From Syntrophaceae bacterium (GTDB lineage Bacteria; Desulfobacterota; Syntrophia; Syntrophales; UBA5619): a stretch of 64,000 nucleotides of DNA. The position numbers and the translations under genes are program-made. A model generated the notes under the pieces. The model did not search any database and was not told where the DNA came from. It was given only the letters and a program-made list of their open reading frames with translations. Position 1 is the stretch's first letter; every line of letters starts with the position of its first letter. Positions 59,942-64,000 of this stretch are shown here, piece by piece. The DNA is taken from NCBI GenBank assembly GCA_003141195.1, contig PLLC01000079.1, forward strand, positions 13,475-77,474, in the 5' to 3' direction.

Positions 59942-60754
59942 CTAAGAAGCCAGACCACAGTTCACAGTTCTGCCAGACAAAAATTCCAACAGGGCACTGT
60001 CGAAGACATCCGCCTGTTCCACATTCACGAAATGTGCAGCATTGGTGATTACTTTCAATACCGATGAGCCAATTTGTTGGTGGATGAACTCCGCCGCCGA
60101 CACGGGCGTTCCCTGATCCTGTTCTCCCACCATGATAAGAGTCCTGACGGAAATCCCCTTTATGATTTCACGCAGATCCATAGCATGAATGGCAAGACCG
60201 CTGCCGCAATATCCTTCTACGGAGGTCTTGAGAATAACTTCTCTAATATGTTCGATCGCAACCTTGAGTCTCTCTTGGCCGGTTTTGGTGAACCATCGGT
60301 CTATTGTCGCATCGACCAGTCCTTCCATCCCAACCCTTCTGGCCAATGCAATGCGTTCATCCCATATTTCCCGTTGCGCCATATAGGACGAAGTATCGCA
60401 AAGGATCAAAGAGAGCAGCCTCTTTCCATGCAGGGCACCAAGCATCTGGCCAACCATGCCTCCCAAGGAAAGACCACAGAAATGAACCTGATTCAAACCA
60501 AGACAATCCAGCAATGCCACAACATCCGAGGTGAGCGCCTCCATGGTATAAAGACCGGTTGGTACCGACGATCTCCCATGCCCTCGGCTGTCATAGCGTA
60601 AAATCCTGTAACCCGCTTTAGACAATTGGGGTATCTGATAATCCCACATCGTAAGGTCCGAGGCCAGAGAGTTTGAAAACATGATAACATTTCCATTTTC
60701 AGGCCCGTCAAACCGATAATTAAGCTTTATCCCGTTTACATCAGCGATTGGCAT
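59942..60754 (-). CDS. Alpha/beta hydrolase, 3-oxoadipate enol-lactonase-like
   Basis: YDSRGHGRSSVPTGLYTMEALTSDVVALLDCLGLNQVHFCGLSLGGMVGQ; ATG 60754 with GGAGG. Confidence 0.88.
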   Translation of the reverse strand: MPIADVNGIKLNYRFDGPENGNVIMFSNSLASDLTMWDYQIPQLSKAGYRILRYDSRGHGRSSVPTGLYTMEALTSDVVALLDCLGLNQVHFCGLSLGGMVGQMLGALHGKRLLSLILCDTSSYMAQREIWDERIALARRVGMEGLVDATIDRWFTKTGQERLKVAIEHIREVILKTSVEGYCGSGLAIHAMDLREIIKGISVRTLIMVGEQDQGTPVSAAEFIHQQIGSSVLKVITNAAHFVNVEQADVFDSALLEFLSGRTVNCGLAS

Positions 60755-60912
60755 GTTTACCTCCTCATTGTGTACGTCTTCAAATGTTTTTAGACAGATT
60801 GGATCACAAAATAAGATCGGTATAAAATCCCAAACACTAACGGTGCGGACCCCCATGCCGGGCGGTGTGGGGCTGGGAGAAAAACCCCCGACTACCCGAT
60901 TGGGCGTTCCCA

Positions 60913-63900
60913 TTACTCCTCCCGGAAATCCTCCAGAGAACGAACGACGGAGGGGTCTTTCGTATGGTACTCCAAGCCGTCGTATTCAAGGATCAGGGAA
61001 CTTTCCCTGCCACCGTCAGTCAAAGTAACCAAAAAATCGACCCGGTACTTGGGGATGTATTTTTTATATTCCTCGGCAATGTATCGACCGATGTCGAACT
61101 GAGGAATGATGTGCATTCGCTCCCTGTTTTTCTGGTAATACTCTGTCTGGACGAGAAGCTGGTAAAGGTCTTTCTCTTTGGGCGACCCGAAGATGTTTTC
61201 GTCCACGATGAAATGGTCGCTTCTCTTCGTGTCCTCCAAGAGGGTCCAGTAGAACCGGAGGGCATCGCCCAGACGTGTGTCCATGTAGTCTTCCAGGGGC
61301 ATGCTGTGGACGAAGACCATGGTATCCCTGGCCCGACTGAAACCGACGTTGAGCCGCTGCATCTTGAGGCTTGTGATCTTGTCGGCTGTTCCTTCGGGGA
61401 TGGGGTAGATGGATTTCAGCGCCCCTTCGCTGTTCTTCTTGTCTTCCACGAACGTGTAATAAACGATATCCCGCTCCTCGCCCTGGACATCGCCGACAAA
61501 CCAGATGTGCAATTTCTGTTTCTCTTTCAGGCGGGGGTAATCCTTCAGGTGTTCCCGGAGGTATTTTTCCGCCCTCTGCTGCTGTTCGTCGAACGACGTG
61601 ATGACCCCGATGCTTCCTTTGTATCCCTGTTCGATGCGCCCCTCCAGATCCAGGCGGATCGCTTCCAGTTCGTCCAGATTGACGTGGTTCCCTGACCGTC
61701 CCTTGGTTTCCACACGGATAAAGCGCAGAACGTCGGTAATAGGCTTCGTCCGGAGGCGGTTCACGATCAAGGGCGTGTTGGCAACCTCGTAGAAATACTT
61801 ATTGGAGTAGTCAATAATCTCCTTGAAGGATCGGAAATGTTCCGTCAGTGTTGTCCGGTAATTGGCGATGGCGCGGCAGAAGTTCAAGGTCGAGTTCCGG
61901 ATGCCGAAGGTCCGAATCCATTCCGGCCCGGCGTCCACGGGGATTACCCCGGGGATAAACTGATCCTCTTCCGGGCTTTCATCCGCCTCGGCGGCGATGA
62001 TTTTTTCTTCCTGTTCCGGTGTGGTCTGGCCGTGGAATTCAGCCTTATAGCTATCCAGGATCTTCCGGAAATAACCTTGGGCGTACTTCCGGCTTACTGT
62101 TACGGCTCCCACGGCTCCGTATTGGTATTCGTCACCGAAGACGACGACCTGCTTTGCCCGCAGTATCAATGATATGGAGTGGGCGATGGACACTTGGGAT
62201 GCCTCGTCGAAGATCAGGATGTCGATGAGGTCCTCTTCCATGGGGAAGTAGCGGAAAAGGGCTTCCGGTTCAGCGATGATGCAGGCGAAACTGGCCAGCA
62301 GGAGCTTTGCAAAATCCGTAGTGAGGCGCTTGCCATCGGACACGCACACCTTGATCCGCTCTGCATCCGCTCCGTACTGGAGGAGATTCTTCAGGCGCAG
62401 GTCGTTCTGGTGCTCTGTAATTTTCTGCTGGATGCGGTAAAGCTCTCGGAGGGGCTCGTCTGTCCCGAGAAGCCCTCCATCATTCCCGCTCAGATTGGCA
62501 TTGATCTTGATGAGGTCATACAGTTTCTGTTCGTCTTCGAGAAGGCTTCCAAGCCGGAAAAGGGTGCCGAGGTTATCAAAATCGACGGACGCTTTCATGA
62601 ACAGCGCCGAGTAGTTTTCCTTGAGGGTGCGGAGGGCATCCAGCATTTGCGGTTTCAGCTCCGCGACGACCGGTTGAATTCCCTCCAGGAGGGTAAACAG
62701 GGCGGCATGGTCCAGTTCCTCCAGCCCGGTCGCCTTCTTGAAGTTTTCGACCCGCTTGACCGCCTCTGCGTACTGGCCGGCAATTCCGTTCCGTTTCTTC
62801 CGTCGTGTTGGTGACGTTTTTATGGGCGTATGTATCCACAAATCCGCCCAGCTTTGATGCCATGCCTCTTTCGATCCGGGTCATCAGTTCGGAGTAATCG
62901 AGAAGCCGCTTGTCTTCATCCCGGATAACCTGGAAACCGAGACGGTATCGAACGGGGGGCCTGTTATGGGCTTTTCCGGCGAATTGATAGAAACCGTCGC
63001 TCAAAGTAATTTCCTGGCGAGAGACTTGATACTCTGCATCCAGGGACCGGTCCAGTTGCTTCAGGGTCAAGACGGCCTCCTTGAAGGATGAGGCGCGGGG
63101 CAGGGTGAGGATGGAATCGAATTCAAAAGTATTGAGGGCGGGTGTATTGATCAAAATGAAGTCATTCGGGATCTGAAGCCGGATTGAATCCCCGGCTTCG
63201 GTTCCGAAAGTGACCTCGATGAAGAAAAGGGGATACTCGGCCTGGATTTCTCCTTTTTCCTTTCCCGGGTCCCCGCCGATGGAATCGAAGAAGAGATAAA
63301 CGCTTCCAAGGTTACTGGCGGAACGATAGCCGGCCAACAGATAGTAAAGGTCGAACAGAATCAGGTCATAATCACGCCCTTGGAGGTATGCGCTCAACTG
63401 CCCGAAGTAATCGTCCTCGTCCCGGGCGGCTTGCGCAATTCCCTGGAGGGTGCGGAAAATTTCCTGGGTCAGGTTTCTGAGATTAAGAGACAAGGGCGGA
63501 AACTGGCGGATCAGGTATTCCGCTTGAAGCCGCTCAAGCGATTCTTTCTGTAGACCCTTGACGATCCCCTCGATGGCTTTACGAAGGGACAGGTTGTACT
63601 GTCTGGTCCCTTCGAGAAATATTTCCCGTTCCTCCAGCGGTGGTTCAGGCTTGGGCTCTCGTTCTATTTCATGGCAGATACAACTTTTTAAGGCGTTCAG
63701 GTCATGACCCCCGTGGAGTTCACTTTCCAATAGTTCACGGAAGACCTGGACGGATAGTGGGATCGAGTATTGACGAGGCCGGATGTCTACATGCTTGGTG
63801 TCTGCCGCGCTAATCTTATCAAGCCAGAGACGACGGAATTCGGGGAAAAAAGAGACATCCAGGGTAAGGGAGATGTCATTGGTCCACTGGTACTTCAGGG

Positions 63901-64000
63901 TGCTTCTGCTGGAGAAACGGGTTTCAGTGAAAGCCGCGTAGTAATTGAGAATGTTTTTCAGGAAATCCTGCATGGTGCTCCCGTGCTGATAGGCAATGTC
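60913..64000 (-). pseudogene. Broken COG1112-like SF1 helicase with C-terminal nuclease-like domain; continues beyond window
   Basis: ORFs 62576..63973 and 60913..62841 joined by a frameshift near 62795; DILIFDEASQV, VVFGDEYQYG, VQGEERDIVYYTFV, VGFSRARDTMVFVHS present; no Walker A; ends SLILEYDGLEYHTKDPSVVRSLEDFREE*. Confidence 0.7.

Larger units (their letters stand above)
55730..64000. mobile_element. Left part of an integrative element inserted at tRNA-Gly, extends past window
   Basis: tRNA 3' half junction plus adjacent tyrosine integrase plus phage/MGE-type genes. Confidence 0.7.

Noticed and set aside
60913-64000. Intact anti-phage defence system
   Set aside because: Helicase gene is frameshifted, lacks visible Walker A and is truncated; no partner methylase, nuclease or kinase seen in the window.

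Overview
This 64-kb window reads as a GC-rich Deltaproteobacteria/Desulfobacterota-like (Syntrophus-type) chromosome; that assignment is inferred from gene content and was not computed. Most of it is dense housekeeping DNA: a glycosyltransferase operon, an SDR, a porin, a four-subunit 2-oxoacid:ferredoxin oxidoreductase, waaA, rpe, an acyl-CoA metabolism cluster, rpsU-carB-carA, hisC-lplA-gcvH-M24, pilMNOPQ, dut/M16 peptidase, and rpsO-pnp with truB-DHH-rbfA-DUF503-infB-nusA-rimP. Two accessory regions stand out. (1) An AT-richer insert at about 17.6-22.3 kb lies between an internally deleted holA copy and a full-length holA. It carries a small lipoprotein, a frameshifted FecR-TPR-outer-membrane-barrel gene and a truncated IS91-type transposase. 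(2) From about 55.73 kb to the window end there is an integrated element whose left junction is the 3' half of a tRNA-Gly(CCC) gene next to a tyrosine integrase. It carries a decayed transposase, tandem Cys-rich phage-type proteins, an alpha/beta hydrolase and a broken COG1112-like SF1 helicase. Between genes there are many hairpin/MITE-like elements. Several share a terminal inverted repeat near TTGATGAACTCGTAAAAAGTC / TTGACGGCTTCGGAAAAAG; one has a probable target duplication, and two overlap the stop codons of adjacent genes. A compact promoter-hairpin-terminator unit at 5827-6068 may be a structured ncRNA or a 42-aa peptide gene. No CRISPR array or intact known defence system was seen.
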